From Phytophthora hibernalis (Eukaryota > Oomycota > Peronosporomycetes > Peronosporales > Peronosporaceae): a stretch of 64,000 nucleotides of DNA. The translations under genes and the position numbers were made by a program. Shown piece after piece: positions 1-11,003 of the stretch; position 1 is the stretch's first letter; each line of letters begins with the position of its first letter. The notes beneath the pieces were generated by a model, which had not been told where the DNA came from, searched no databases, and saw only the letters and a list, made by a program, of their open reading frames with translations. The stretch covers positions 62,001 through 126,000 of the forward strand of contig JAAKBF010000298.1 in assembly GCA_012656075.1 (NCBI GenBank). Direction: 5' to 3'.

Positions 1-1501
1 GAACCACTTCCATGTGCCCTGCCGCTGCAACCCTGCCCATCGCATTCGCAGTGCACCCTTCGCTTCGGTTTGCGTGAAGCCATTTGACTATGTTTAGATG
101 TCCGTGAACTGCTGCGTTATCCATTGCAGCTGCTGAGCACCAAGACGGCGGGGCTACTTTTCTGAGATTGTCTAAGCGGTCAGGTTCCGTGAATTGACGT
201 ATCTCAGGCTGTGGTGTACCAGATTGCCGTGTTGGACTTCCAGTTTCTTCAACAGATATCCCAGACTTCAGAATCAGCTCGACGTTATGTAGGAACTCGA
301 CTGTCTCCAAATCGCCACTCATTGCGGCCAAGTCAATGCAGTTGAGAGGGATACGCTTGTGCTTTGGAAAATTGTCTATCAGCCATTTTGCAACATTCAG
401 GCGGCCTTTTGTGAGTGCTTCACGAAATGACGATTCGTATCCATCGACTAGTCCTCTCCCGTAGAGGTACTGCATGACCTCGAAATGGCCTCCACTAGCA
501 GCGAGCGCGAATAATTTTTCAAAGTTCTCTGTTTGACTCATCGCAACTCCTGTTGGATGTTCCATGAAAAATCTGGTCATCGGAAGGCTACCACGACTAC
601 ACGCAAGTTGCAAAGCTTGTTTCCAAGATGAATACCACCGAGACATATTTCTACGAGGTACGAACTCAAGATCGGCTATCCGTTGCACGAGATCCAGGTG
701 GTCTTTGTCAACCAGATCAACGAGCACACTAGCAGCACCATGCTGGTCTCGTTGGTAATATCTGCAATCCAGCATCCACTCGACAATTTCCGGCCGAGAG
801 CAAAACCGAGCGTAGTCCAAAACACAACGGCCTCGGGGCAGTAACAACTTTGTGAGTTCCGTCTCACCTCTTTCTATAGCATCTTCGATGGCCTCGTCAT
901 CAAATTCAATGTCCATTGGTGCGTTAAAGTGCAGCCATCGAGCGATATCAGCACGACCATTTCCGATAGAGAGTTTCATAGTCTGGTGGCTTCCCCAGCA
1001 AACCTCATTTGTATTGTCGCCGGCTCGAGGATATTTTTCTCTGGCATTTTGTTCACTGGTGGTCACTTTTCTCATCTTTGTCTGACCTGCATCGTGAGCC
1101 AGCAGAAACTCCAGCACTTCCAGATTTCCTTTCAACACGGCCACCTCAACCACCTCCACAGCAGCAACACACCCCGAAAAATGGGTCATCAGCCACTTCA
1201 TCGTCTCCAAATCTCCACGATCTGCAGCCACTTCCATCGATCTAGAGAACTGGTAGCTGTAGTAACGAGGGTTCGACCGAAGATAATTCATGAGAGACCA
1301 TCTGGAGGTCCTGGTATGGACACTGGTACAACTCGAGTGCCAGATCCAGTCCAACAAATCCATCGAACCAAATTCACAGGCCTCACATAGTGACAGATAG
1401 GGCGCAGGTCCCAGGAAACTCGAGATTGTTTCCTCCACATGTATCAAGTCTGCCACTTTTGGTCTTTGGTGTAGCACCAACGCCACAGTCTTCAGGCTCA
1501 T
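1..1501 (-). CDS. Ankyrin-repeat protein A1 (3' end outside window)
   Basis: One uninterrupted minus-strand reading frame of about 500 codons runs from an ATG at 1501 to the left edge. The first ~60 residues carry the family N-terminus (SSFLGPAPYLSLCEACEFGS), followed by a WS-x-NYLRS-x-x-YY motif. Degenerate ankyrin units follow, and the last visible ones are canonical (AAVHGHLNIVKWLHANRSEG). An in-frame stop about 36 codons upstream with no intervening ATG fixes the start. Ankyrin arrays bind proteins; no enzymatic domain is visible. The same architecture recurs seven more times in the window, always on the minus strand. This is the only copy with no frame break in the visible part, so it is the best reference for the family. 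The function is unknown. Confidence 0.9.
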   Translation of the reverse strand, partial: MSLKTVALVLHQRPKVADLIHVEETISSFLGPAPYLSLCEACEFGSMDLLDWIWHSSCTSVHTRTSRWSLMNYLRSNPRYYSYQFSRSMEVAADRGDLETMKWLMTHFSGCVAAVEVVEVAVLKGNLEVLEFLLAHDAGQTKMRKVTTSEQNAREKYPRAGDNTNEVCWGSHQTMKLSIGNGRADIARWLHFNAPMDIEFDDEAIEDAIERGETELTKLLLPRGRCVLDYARFCSRPEIVEWMLDCRYYQRDQHGAASVLVDLVDKDHLDLVQRIADLEFVPRRNMSRWYSSWKQALQLACSRGSLPMTRFFMEHPTGVAMSQTENFEKLFALAASGGHFEVMQYLYGRGLVDGYESSFREALTKGRLNVAKWLIDNFPKHKRIPLNCIDLAAMSGDLETVEFLHNVELILKSGISVEETGSPTRQSGTPQPEIRQFTEPDRLDNLRKVAPPSWCSAAAMDNAAVHGHLNIVKWLHANRSEGCTANAMGRVAAAGHMEVV

Positions 1502-2143
1502 CGCTTCTAGATCCTTTCCGAAATGAACCTTCTCGTCATTTAAATATTTTACATAAATGATACACCTCTGTTCATTATGAACAATTGTTCTTGTTCTTTA
1601 TGACACACATTCGTTCAAAATCGCCACGAGCCAATCAAATCGCTAAATATTTATGCAAAACTGAAGAGCTCATTTTAATTTTCTTCTCTGTTGCCATGGT
1701 GTTCCAACTGCAAGTGGTGGAATGCATCCGGTAGTGACGGTACGATTAAAAACGTTTAAACAGTTTGGACTGTTTGTACAGTTTAGACAGCGTGTACTAA
1801 CAGTTTTTACGAACTCAGTGTGGTAATTACGCGTAAAAAGTTGATTTGATATCGGTAAACCCACCGTGAGATGTGGGACTTCCACGGACTGAATGGGTGC
1901 ATTTTTGAGCGCATGGGTACACTGTGCCACTTGAATGAACGGTCATGGACCTCTGTTTATACGCGTCCGATCAAATAAACAGTCAAATGACGCGTTATTA
2001 CGCGTTTTATGGAATAAACGTTTATACACCCGTTACCAGCACTGATCCTTCGCCCTCACGCTTCGGTATCGTCTCTGCCCCATATCAGTGTTCTCATTCC
2101 GTGCCTAGCGAGCGTCCTAGAGAGATTCTCACTTCGCTTTCCA
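1502..2143. other. AT-rich intergenic stretch with short repeated motifs
   Basis: No coding frame is supported. A perfect 12-bp palindrome (GAACAATTGTTC, 1579-1590) lies upstream of ankyrin gene A1. Between about 1740 and 2035 the hexamer ACGCGT occurs four times, together with repeated CAGTTT/GTTTATA-like words. This could be the subterminal part of the mobile element that follows, but I cannot define its end. Confidence 0.4.
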
Positions 2144-4420
2144 ATGGCGACTACCTATTCAAACTCTGCCATTTCTTCCCTCTACTTCTCAGCGGTTCTT
2201 GACGCTTTCGATGAGGAAATCGAAGGGGTCTTTCGCTGTCGGTGCGGCACCGTGCGCCGACAGGCCCCTGCTCCGGCTTTTCTAACCTGATGTCACACAT
2301 CCGAGACCAGCACCCAGACTACCAACAAGTTGACGAAATTTTTGGCAGCGCAGCATTAAAAGATTGGCATATACACGAACAACCAATACGACGCGGAAAT
2401 GAACAATCTCCTGAATACCGTTTCTCGGCATGCTGTCGAGTTGGTTAAACAGCAGTACGACTTTGCGTTACTCTCGACCACGGAGTATCGCCAGAGGTCG
2501 ATGGATCCCTACGTGATGATGCGGTACACTGCTGGAAAGAATGATGACGTACCCGACGAGTACATGATGAATCCACATGGGTTGACATATTCGTGTATTT
2601 TTCGGGTTACAAGACTGTTGCCGTAGGCACATTATCTACTATCGGAAGATTACAGGATGCGGTGCTCTCGTTCCCGAAAGTATAATTCACCCCCGATGGT
2701 TTGTGCAAAGCTACCGAAAAATGAGGCCCGACATGTCCGAAGACGTCGACATCCCGTTTGAGTCTCGATGGATTCACCGCGATCCATGTCGAGCGAAGCC
2801 ACAAAAGGAAAAATTGAACGATCTTTTCGCTATAGGACGTCAAATTGCTGATGTTGGATCCACGTGGGGGACACGGGCATATTCCGAATTGAAAATAGTG
2901 CTGGAGACAGTTTTGAACGATGTCCGGACCGGGAGCTGTCTAGTTTTCGCGGGTGCCGATAGTGGAGAACGCAGCAAACTAACGGCTTCCCAGGGCGCGA
3001 ACGGGCTTGCGCGTTACACGATCTCGTCAATGAGCTAGATTGCACTGATCTCGCCCAAATTGTCGCCGAAGAAGAAGGGGTTGAGAATGAAATTACCGAC
3101 GGGGACCAAGAGAGGGATAATGGGGACCCTTCTCAGACTGGGAACCAACGCGATTCCATAACAGACACAGTTATGCATCAAGATGTCGCAGCACAAACAA
3201 GTGCAACACCGGAGAATAATAGCCATACGGGGTGGTTTATTGCTGCGTCAAAAAAGCGGGCCATGCGAAATCTAAGAAGGCGGCACGTAAACAAACAGCG
3301 CGAGAAGACCTGCAGCAGACGGCTAAACGGGTTCGTGCTGTGGCCGCGGGGTCAACTCCGTCAATGGCCTTCTTACTGGAAGCGCACGTAAATGGATTCT
3401 GTCTCCGAGACGCCGAGGGACACCGGGCCATGTCCATTTTGAAGCAGACACGCTCCACCCAGATTGCTATTCTAGAGAGAAAGAAGACGCCACCGACAGA
3501 TGCTTCAAAAACAATGGCTGTCCTGCCATTACGTCGGATTGAATCCTGCGAAGGCCAAGTCGCTCACTTTCAAAACCGGTGGTACAGCGATCACGAAGCG
3601 AGAATGCCAGCTAAAGAGGTCACTATTAAAACTGGTCGAGTGGTGTACGACATACAGATGCTAAAACCAATGAGGCCATGGCACACGGCAATTCCTCACT
3701 TTTATGAAGTGGAAAACTATCACCTGGATCATCGAGTTGGATCTGTCGAACTGAAATCCAGGTCAAAGCTGGAAGAATGACTGCCTGGGCCCTAATTTCA
3801 TAATTGAACGTCTAAGATCGATTAATGTGCTTGGTGATTACTTCTGGATTACTACCCTTCGTGGAAAATCACTCGTCGAGCTGTCAGTCCTGGACCTATG
3901 CGTACGCTCGCTGATGAAGAGATACCAAGACAAGCACGTTTTATTTGCTATACCATCGCACCTCCTCCGATTTCCTGTTTTTGACCAAAAGGCGCTGTCC
4001 GATGACCCTGCTTGGAAGCATCTTCATTCAGCCCTAGAACACCATGATGAAACGGCGGGAAAGAAGACGTGGTTTTTCGCGGTTATACACTACAACTCCG
4101 AGCGTTGGTGTGCTGTGGCTGTTAAATTCAGCGAGTTCTCAGTAATTAACTTCGATCCGCAGCAAACAGGGGATCGATTTGCCGCACTTAGGACCTATCT
4201 AAGAGCTGAGCTGATTCCACTTCTGCCTGAACCACCGTCCCCGAAGCGCTATCACTTCAAGCAGGTCGAATGGATCGTGCAGATCGACACGTACAACTGC
4301 GGAGTCTTTGTTATTTTCTTCTTTGAGCTGCTTCTTCTAGATGTCGAATCAGTGAGCCTAGATACAGCTCTTGCCATGCAGTACTTTAGGTACAGGTTCA
4401 TTTCCCAAATTATAATGTGA
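2144..4420 (+). mobile_element. Decayed DNA transposon: BED finger, SWIM-like finger, Ulp1 protease
   Basis: Three pieces of protein lie in order on the plus strand in shifting frames. From an ATG at 2144 there is a BED-type zinc finger (CRCG followed by SNLMSHIRDQHPD, a C-x-C...H-x4-H pattern). At about 2590-2700 there is a SWIM-like C...C-x-H segment ending RRHIIYYRK and then IHPRWF, typical of the tail of Mutator-like transposases. At 3232-4420 there is a C48/Ulp1-like cysteine protease. The expected DDE core is missing between the first two, so an internal deletion is likely. Mutator-type elements carrying Ulp1 proteases are known in plants. Terminal repeats were not found. Frames break at about 2275, 2620 and 3735. 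Confidence 0.6.
3232..4420 (+). pseudogene. Ulp1-like C48 cysteine protease of a mobile element
   Basis: The second half (3827-4420) is a recognisable Ulp1/SENP-fold protease. Counting from the codon at 3827, the catalytic His is residue 88 (FAVIHYNSERW), the Asp is 110 (INFDPQQ), the oxyanion Gln is 152 and the Cys is 158 (QIDTYNCGVF). All four are present, so the domain would be catalytically competent. The first half (3232-3780) is a basic linker with no recognised domain, in another frame; one base fewer in the AAA near 3735 would join them. Members of this family remove ubiquitin-like modifiers. In transposons the role is not established. The next 300 bp (4421-4724) show no gene, only a few GACTGTGC repeats around 4670-4715. 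Confidence 0.65.
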
Positions 4421-4724
4421 GCTAAAGCTTTACATTCCCATTGACTGACACTGAGATAATGCCTCTCCGAGCTAGAACACTGTGCTCGCGGACTTAGCGA
4501 AATTCGACGGGGTTGACCGCCGTCAGCGACCATCACTCCGGCTTCTGCAGACTTTTTGTGCTTTCAACAAGGACGCCCTACACACAAATGCTTCGTCGTT
4601 GCAGAGAAAGCTGATCAGCAGATGGCCAGTCTATCCAACAGATGGCAAGTCTATCCACCAGAAAGGACATCAGACTGTGCAGGACTGTGCGGGAATCTGT
4701 AAGACTGTGCTGTATGAGACATTT

Positions 4725-5600
4725 TACTGTGCATATAGTCTCTGCCCCTTGAAGAGCGCGGCAACATCTGGAACAGAATTGTTCTTAACCGACGAAATGA
4801 TCTCGTCGACCTTGGTGAGTATGAACTCGTCGCTGACCGTCTCGATGTCGACGTTCCAGTCGAATTCACACCAAACCTCAAGAAGTCGCTTGTTGAACGA
4901 CTTCTACACACTCACAAGCACCTCCGCCATCTTGTCGGCACCGCTGCTGCACCTCATCGCTACCTCATCTTCGTACTCACGACGAAGCTTTCGCCTGTGC
5001 ACCAGGGCAGCGTGCGAAGTGCTCTTTAGTTGAGGAGCAGCCAGCGGCATGAACAAAGCCACAGTTACAGTTGAATTTCCTCCAGCGTCCGCCGTGGGGG
5101 CCGAAGGCGTCGGGTTGTTGCGAGTCGATATTGACCTTAGCACTGCTAAAGAATTCTTTGTAGTAGGTCACACTTGAAAAACTCGAACACAGTCGGGGAA
5201 GCTGGCACTTCCTTCAGGTTCTTGTCGAGTGTATTGCGCTTGCCGGCTTGGTAGTAAATGTAAAAGTGAGAAAAGAAAACATGCACGCCGACTAGCTGCT
5301 CTACATCGCCTTCACTAGCGTCCCAGTGAAGACGCTCTACTCGACCATCCTACCGATGTTCTCTACCTGCACCAGCTTGAGTCGGCGAGGGCACACCAGC
5401 GCAGCTCTCGTGTCTGCTGAGCCACGAGTCGGTGGCTGCGGTCTTCATCTTCAACACCGCAGCTCCGCGAGCCGCAGCACCATGGCTGACTGCAACCAGG
5501 TGCTGCTTCCTGCTGCCATTGCCACACTCGACTACATTGCGTGGTCGTGGTTGGGCTTTCATGCCGCCACCCACTATAGTTTACTGACATTGGTCTAAGT
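4725..5600 (-). pseudogene. Broken gene of unknown family carrying the left inverted repeat
   Basis: Minus-strand segments that read as one protein in changing frames: a 5' part inside the left inverted repeat (5159-5580) including GKNLKEVPASP, then a Cys/His cluster (CNCGFVHAAGCSSTKEHFARC, about 5025-5090) that may bind zinc, then an acidic end at about 4725-4900 (FDWNVDIETVSDEF). I do not recognise the family. Part of it recurs in inverted orientation at 15494-15916, so it is probably part of a repeated element, not a host gene. The stop falls near 4727. The frames differ by single bases near 4905 and 4985. Confidence 0.45.
5159..5580. repeat. Left copy of a ~422-bp inverted repeat
   Basis: This stretch is nearly identical to the reverse complement of 15494-15916. 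Matching starts at TGTAGTAGG (5159 here, 15916 there) and ends at CCACCCACTAYAGT (5580 here, 15494 there), with only a few substitutions and one C-run length difference. The copies are about 9.9 kb apart and enclose the A2 ankyrin gene, hAT, MULE and Ty3 sequences. The minus strand of this copy and the plus strand of the other read the same protein fragment. Confidence 0.85.
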
Positions 5601-5825
5601 AGATTGCCAAGCACTACTTCACGATTGAACTTCATCTTTATCATATCTGGCATTGAACCGTAGCTCACTATTTAGGTTAGATGCAGTAGTTTACCACTAA
5701 CAATTTTCCTTGCACGAGTTGTGATAACGTTAGTACAGTCACATCATTGGCCACATGACTAGTTGGTGTCTTTCAGCTGGTTGTCCAGGGTATTTCGTAT
5801 CGAGCCACTGGGCGATGAAATGATC

Positions 5826-7028
5826 TCATCCTCTGGCATTCTCGTATCGAAGATCGCTCTTCGTACCACGTCCGAACTCCAGTGTGAACAGCGTGGGGTA
5901 GTGTTCTTGGAGGAAAAACAGCATGTCAAACGTGTTCAGCGGATACTTCCACATTCGGTTGTGCTCGGGGATGAACTGCGGGTAGGCCAGCACGCAACAT
6001 GTAAATGTCCGTTGCCAATGGCGAACTTGACAGCGTTAGCTGTACATCCCTCCGACCGGTTTGCGTGCAGCCACTTGCAGACCTCCAGATGCCCCTTGAA
6101 GGCGGCATTAGTCATTGCGCTTGCCGTACAACCAGCGTCCGTGTTCGCGTGCATCCATTTCATAACCTCCAAGTGACCGTTCTGCGCGGCCTTATCAATG
6201 GCAAAGTTACTGCAGCCTTCGAAATGGTTTGCGTGGAGCCACTTGACAACCTCAAGATGCCCTTTAGCCGCAGCGCTCTCCAAGACCTCTTCCGCTCGAA
6301 GCCACCAATCCACAGTCTGCCCCGTTCGCCTGCGCTTCGAGCCTGAGTCACCGTTGACGTGTTTTGGCAGCGCTGATTCATTGAGGTGGAGTTCGTGAAA
6401 GAACTGCAATATCTCAAGGTGACCATTTTTTGCCGTGGATACAACTGCATAGTCTGCGTTGTTTTCCTCGCTGTAGGGCGGAGCGTTCTCAAGCAGCCAT
6501 TTCACACAGACTAGCTGGCCTCCAGCAGCCGCATTCAACAAAGTTTCAACGTCTTCATCAGGCCACCCACGTTCAAAAGGTATCGCAACACATCAATGTG
6601 GCCTGTCGTCGCTGCGTTATCGAGAATTTTGCTGATATTGAAGACGCTATCGTCTTTGGTGCGGGCGAACACTGCACGCCCTGCTCGATCCTCCGCCATC
6701 CCCTTGACCATAGCGAGGTACTCGCAGAGTCCATAGTCCAATCCCATTTGTCAATCCAGTCTTTGTTCAATCGCTTGCGGCTGTGCAGCTTGGCAACTTG
6801 CTTCATCAGGTCCAAGTCTCCGCTGCGAGCCAAAGTCAAGATGGCAAACGCAGAAGCCTCTTTGTTCTTCTGGATGAACGCATTGTCCAGCAGCCACCGA
6901 ATCCCATCCGGTTGCGTATACTGAACGAGATAGTTGGCGACCATCGTACCCGGAGGCAAGATCGTCTCTGCGAACGCGACCGAGCCTCCATTGGCAGCAA
7001 CGCCAATAACGTCGTTGGTCATTTTCAT
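5826..7028 (-). pseudogene. Ankyrin-repeat protein A2, three frame breaks
   Basis: The gene starts at the ATG at 7028 and ends at a TGA at 5826-5828. It lacks the SSFLGP N-terminus of the family and begins directly in the repeat region. It has about five good ankyrin units (for example AAAKGHLEVVKWLHANHFEG and AAFKGHLEVCKWLHANRSEG at 6050-6270) and the family C-terminal cap (TFDMLFFLQEHYPTLFTLEF) near 5890. Frames change near 6735, 6555 and 5985, and each is rejoined by one extra base, so this may be an intact gene with sequencing deletions. It sits inside the inverted-repeat block next to transposons. Confidence 0.75.
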
Positions 7029-7240
7029 GTGGCGTATGCTCAGGGCTCCCGATTATTGTATTGCAGACTGGTAGAGAGCGCTCATGCGAATAAGTAATTT
7101 ATCAACAGCCATCACCACGAACAGTACGATATGCCACTGCCAAGTGGCGCAAAATAAATAACTCCAGTACATGTAAATGAAGAAGACGTGTTACTCAATA
7201 AAACTGCGCGTGCTAAAACTTGATCAACTCCCATAGACGT

Positions 7241-8760
7241 CTACATGCATTCATCCACCGTGCGTGCATCCCAGTAGGTTCTGTTCACGCGCAAAAACAG
7301 AATCATCTCCAGCGTGTATGGACTTAGCGAATGACGCTCGTGCCCGAATGTAATGCGAGCCATACTGAAAAACCGCTCAACCTTATTAGAGGTTGGCGGT
7401 ATCAGCTGAAGCAATACGTACTCCGCCTCTCGCTGAGCACGGCGCCTCTTATGTTCGAGCTGCATCACGAAGGACGTAGTTTCGATGTCCGACTCTGCCT
7501 CACTGTCCTCAACCACAAACGGCTCCAAAGCCGCGGCTTCTGCTCGGGTGAGCCTGGCAGACTCCCCATCGAGCACTTTAGTGCAGCCAATCTCGAAGTC
7601 TGGCGAGTGCACTATGGTGCTGCATACATACAACAGTAAGAAAAGCATTAGCGGCTTGCACCAAAGGTAAAATCAGCACATTACATACCTAAATACTTAG
7701 CAAACGCAGGCTCGACCTCAATGAGCCCATCAAACCGAAGTCGGACGTCGAGAATGGTAGTGCTCTCGCACTGCGGCGACTTGCTGACGCTCTCAATCCG
7801 CTTTAAGTCATCGAGGAGACGTCTCAGACGCTTCACACCGCGCGGTGTCGGCAGCAGTCGCACAGTTCTTCGTCGTCAGCGATGAATTCGGCCAGGCGAA
7901 AGTACCGGTCGATCATGCAATAGGTTGAGGTCCATCGAGTGGCTTGATGAATCACTGGTCGGAGCGTCGTTTTGGTCCTAGCTCACAATTTCCAATCCAA
8001 AATAAGAATACATAAATCCCCAAAATAGCCAAATTTAGGTTACCTCAGTCTGGGGCATGATTCAACGTGCGTAGCTTCCGCATCAGTGTTTGGAGCGTGT
8101 TCAGTTCGTCTTCATACAGCTGCAGGTGTTCTTGTACGGCGAGGTTGAGGTGGTGGCTAGCACACACCACGAGTGGAATGTGCGTAATTGTAGCCAGCCT
8201 TCGGTTGACGGCACAGTTGTCGGCCACTAAAAACAGGCAATCGTTCAGACTTTTCCCATAGTCACGAGTCAGCATAGTGTTCAAAAACGTGCGGTGCGCC
8301 TCTGCGGAATGATCGTCCCCAACTTCGTTCAACAGAGGAGCCATAGCCAAGAGAGGGTAGTGGCCTACGCCATCAGTCTCATGGCATGCAAAAACAGCGA
8401 GAAAGTGTTCAGAGTCATGAGACCATCCATCCATCACCAGCCCAAACTGATCAGGCAGCTCTGCTTTTATCTTCGCCTCTACAGCCAGCGTGACCTTCTC
8501 CATTGCGGAGCGTAGAGATTCCGAGCAAATCGGCTCCAGTGACGTGTAACTATAATAAGACAACAAAAGCAATGTTAAAAACTAGTAGACGAGACGTTAA
8601 ATTAATCGCACATACCGTCGCGTCGTCGGCTTCTCACAGAAGTGAAGAGGGGGTTGCTGGTAATGACCCAGTCCAGCCACCCGTGCATGTTCTTCGCCCC
8701 CGACGAATCCACGATGCCAGAGTACCAGCACCCGTGTCAGCCTTCACTGTCTGCCAAAAT
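7241..8760 (-). mobile_element. hAT-family transposase, N-terminally truncated
   Basis: Read on the minus strand: a segment DSSGAKNMHGWLDWVI near 8690, the catalytic region at 8045-8540 (GLVMDGWSHDSEHFLAVFAC, then VADNCAVNRRLATI and CASHHLNLAVQEH), an RW-type segment near 7920, and the hAT C-terminal dimerisation domain at 7241-7470 (LIPPTSNKVERFFSMARITF). Two introns fit well: 7612-7688 (77 nt, GTATGT...CATAG) and one ending TTATTATAG near 8555. A TGA near 8050 and a one-base shift near 7870 disrupt it, and a C5 run at 8649-8653 needs a sixth base. The BED finger expected upstream is absent; the sequence passes directly into the MULE at about 8760. Confidence 0.75.
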
Positions 8761-10501
8761 AAGATGGATACCACACAATCATCCAGTGTGGTAGAGCGAT
8801 TCACTAATTTCTTCAGTTTCTGCCAGTTCGACTCTAGCCTAGATAAAGTAAATGCAAACAAACAGTACAGGTTAAACACATCCATTGTTTCATAAAAAGA
8901 GTCACCAACCTGTTGTTCGTCTGGTTCCCATGTGAGGCACGTTTCCGCGATATACAGAGCTCCACATATCTTCACAGGCAGTCCAATTACGATCAAAGTA
9001 ATTGAACCACTGCGTCACTTTGGCTTCTGAACGTAACACCACCCTCATCGTCATAATAATTTCGTCGTAGGATTTCTCCGTCGGCGTGCTCACCAACAAC
9101 TGGATCAGACGTTTCATTTCTTTCTTCGTCCATGCGTCCAAGTCGTACTTCTCTTTGGCTACCTCTTCCTGCAGGTATTTCACCACGTGAAAGTGACATA
9201 GCAGTATACGAACACCCGGGAATTCCTCCTTCAGAACTGACAGTTCCGTAAAATCCTTGTCCACAATTATCACAGCGAGGGAATCGTACGACGGACAGCT
9301 TTTCTTGAACTGTTGACAAGCCACGCGCAAAGTTTCTTTCCTCTCATTCTCCAACAAACAATGCTATAGCGAAGATCGTACGGGCAAACATAGTTAGATT
9401 TTTTCATGTCAAGCTACGCACAGTCTGAGACTGTTAGACAACTACACAATTTGAACCAGCCCTTGGTGCCTTACCTGGACATGCTGACCCTTCCCCAATG
9501 CATCATGGATCATGAAACTGAATAACTTGTAGCTCGAGACATTGGTGTCGTGGGTGGCGTCGATCAGAAGTACTTCAGGAAAATGCTCGAACATTGACCG
9601 CATGTGCGAGGATTGAATGGAGATGCATTCAACAGTACCCTACATAACCAAAATACGTTATAAAAAACTAGCAAAAAATGAAAACAGCTCATAAGAGTAG
9701 TCTCATACCTCTTCGTTCGCGTACACGGGCGAGACGTTGCCAGGTTTAGCTGTATAAACTTCCAAAATAGCAGCAATGCGTTTCTCCATCCTGGGGAAAG
9801 CGAAAGCCTCCTTCTGCAGTCGACTCACGAGGTTGTGTACGTTTTTCATTGCAGGATCGACAGTCGAATTCTCCGTGATGTACTCAAGAATCCTCTTCTT
9901 GTTCGCACCGGCGCGATGCAACGTCCGCACCGTCGAAAGAACTTCGTCATCTGAAATGTGGCGCGCCTCGTGGTAGTTCTGGTAGACTTCGCTGTCGACA
10001 TCGTGATTGTGCCCGGTGTTTTGCTTCGTAATACACACATCCCATGATCCCGTTTCACGAACGCAAGCATTTATCTACCACATAACACTGTAAGTACGCA
10101 GTAATAGAAACTAGGATTTGAGGCAGATTTCAAACCTGCGCAGGGCATCCGATTTTCCTGGAATGCAGGTTAGGCCGCTGTCCGCTGGTCCTCCCGGATC
10201 TGGGCAATCCATGATGTGTGCACACGTAGGTTTTGTTGTAAAACTTGACTTCATCAGGTATCGGTGTACTTGGCGTACGACTGACCGAAATCTCCCTGTT
10301 TCGTGTCTTCACAGGAGTAGCTGTCCGAACAGAATATATCTATACATTTCGTAAGCACACACGTTTGGAAAACAAATAGAATAGAGCAATTTGTGCACAG
10401 TACAAGACTGCTTCACAGTTCAGGCAAGTGGTACATACCTCGTACGTGCGCTTGCTGTAGTTGAGCAGGTACTGCTCCAGATCGACCCAGTCGTCGAACA
10501 T
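8750..10501 (-). mobile_element. MULE transposase with five introns
   Basis: A Mutator-like transposase starts at the ATG at 10501 (FDDWVDLEQYLL). Splice sites give a continuous frame: introns 10340-10438, 10075-10135, 9640-9708, 9364-9474 and 8834-8909. Exons 2 and 3 form a FLYWCH/WRKY-GCM1-like zinc finger (TYVCTHHG ... GCPAQ|INACV ... HNHD). Exon 4 carries the first catalytic Asp (LLIDATHDTN). Exon 5 has the MULE core (VIIVDKDFTELSVLKEEFP, then LLCHFHVVKYL), and exon 6 holds TTESNWQKLKKLVNRSTTL. The 3' part is cut where it meets the hAT element near 8750; no SWIM finger is seen. Coding appears unbroken across all five introns, so it decayed only by truncation. Terminal repeats were not identified. 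Confidence 0.8.
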
Positions 10502-10509
10502 TCTCCGTT

Positions 10510-10899
10510 CTAGCTCAGGAACTTGTACAAGGTCATCAGGGGTGCAACGGCATGTTCGTCACGCGGGGCACTTGCAACCGTTGTCGAAATGGAGGTGCTT
10601 GAATCTTCTGCTGATTCAGAAGTCGAAGAAGAGGCGGCCGAAGATGCTTCTCGCCTGGTCCTCCCGCCTGATTGTCTGCGAGACCCCTCCTTCCGTCGCT
10701 TGCGGTGCTTTCTCCCTCGTGAATGGCTCCCTCGCCGTTTTTGGGAGAGTAGGCGGCGGGCTTTCAGAATCTTCGTGGCTCGCGCTGCCCTCGTTACTCC
10801 AATCGCTACCAGAACCTTCCCTTCGCTGTCGTCACTCTTGATCACGGCAGCGGGCTTACGGGGTGCTCTGCGCGTTGTCGAGGCGTGCTGGCGCGGCAT
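10510..10899 (-). CDS. Basic/serine-rich open frame upstream of the MULE
   Basis: An ATG at 10899 opens about 129 codons on the minus strand: a Lys/Arg-rich first half (KHRKRRKEG), then a Ser/Glu/Asp-rich tract, ending at a TAG just before the MULE ATG and in a different frame. It could be the N-terminal extension of the MULE protein separated by a frame break, or chance. The opposite strand is also open here. There are no recognisable domains and low complexity, so confidence is low. Confidence 0.25.
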   Translation of the reverse strand: MPRQHASTTRRAPRKPAAVIKSDDSEGKVLVAIGVTRAARATKILKARRLLSQKRRGSHSRGRKHRKRRKEGSRRQSGGRTRREASSAASSSTSESAEDSSTSISTTVASAPRDEHAVAPLMTLYKFLS

Positions 10900-11003
10900 C
10901 GCAGCGATCCTGGTCTCCTGCTTGAGAGGGGGCGGGTTTTCGAATGGGGAGTATCGGCAGCCACCAAATCCAAGCGACCGTGAGTGATTGTCTTGGTTGA
11001 TGG

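Noticed and set aside
1659..1690. GCTCATTTTAATTTTC as an oomycete initiator element
   Set aside because: Partial match on the plus strand, but no plus-strand gene follows it.
5326..5598. Plus-strand frame in the left inverted repeat as a gene
   Set aside because: The opposite strand gives a frame that continues sensibly out of the repeat and into the Cys/His cluster, so the coding strand is minus.
10523..10987. Plus-strand frame that could be the start of gag
   Set aside because: Composition is the mirror of a basic minus-strand frame. It has no gag-like helix pattern and is not in continuity with the gag at 11004.
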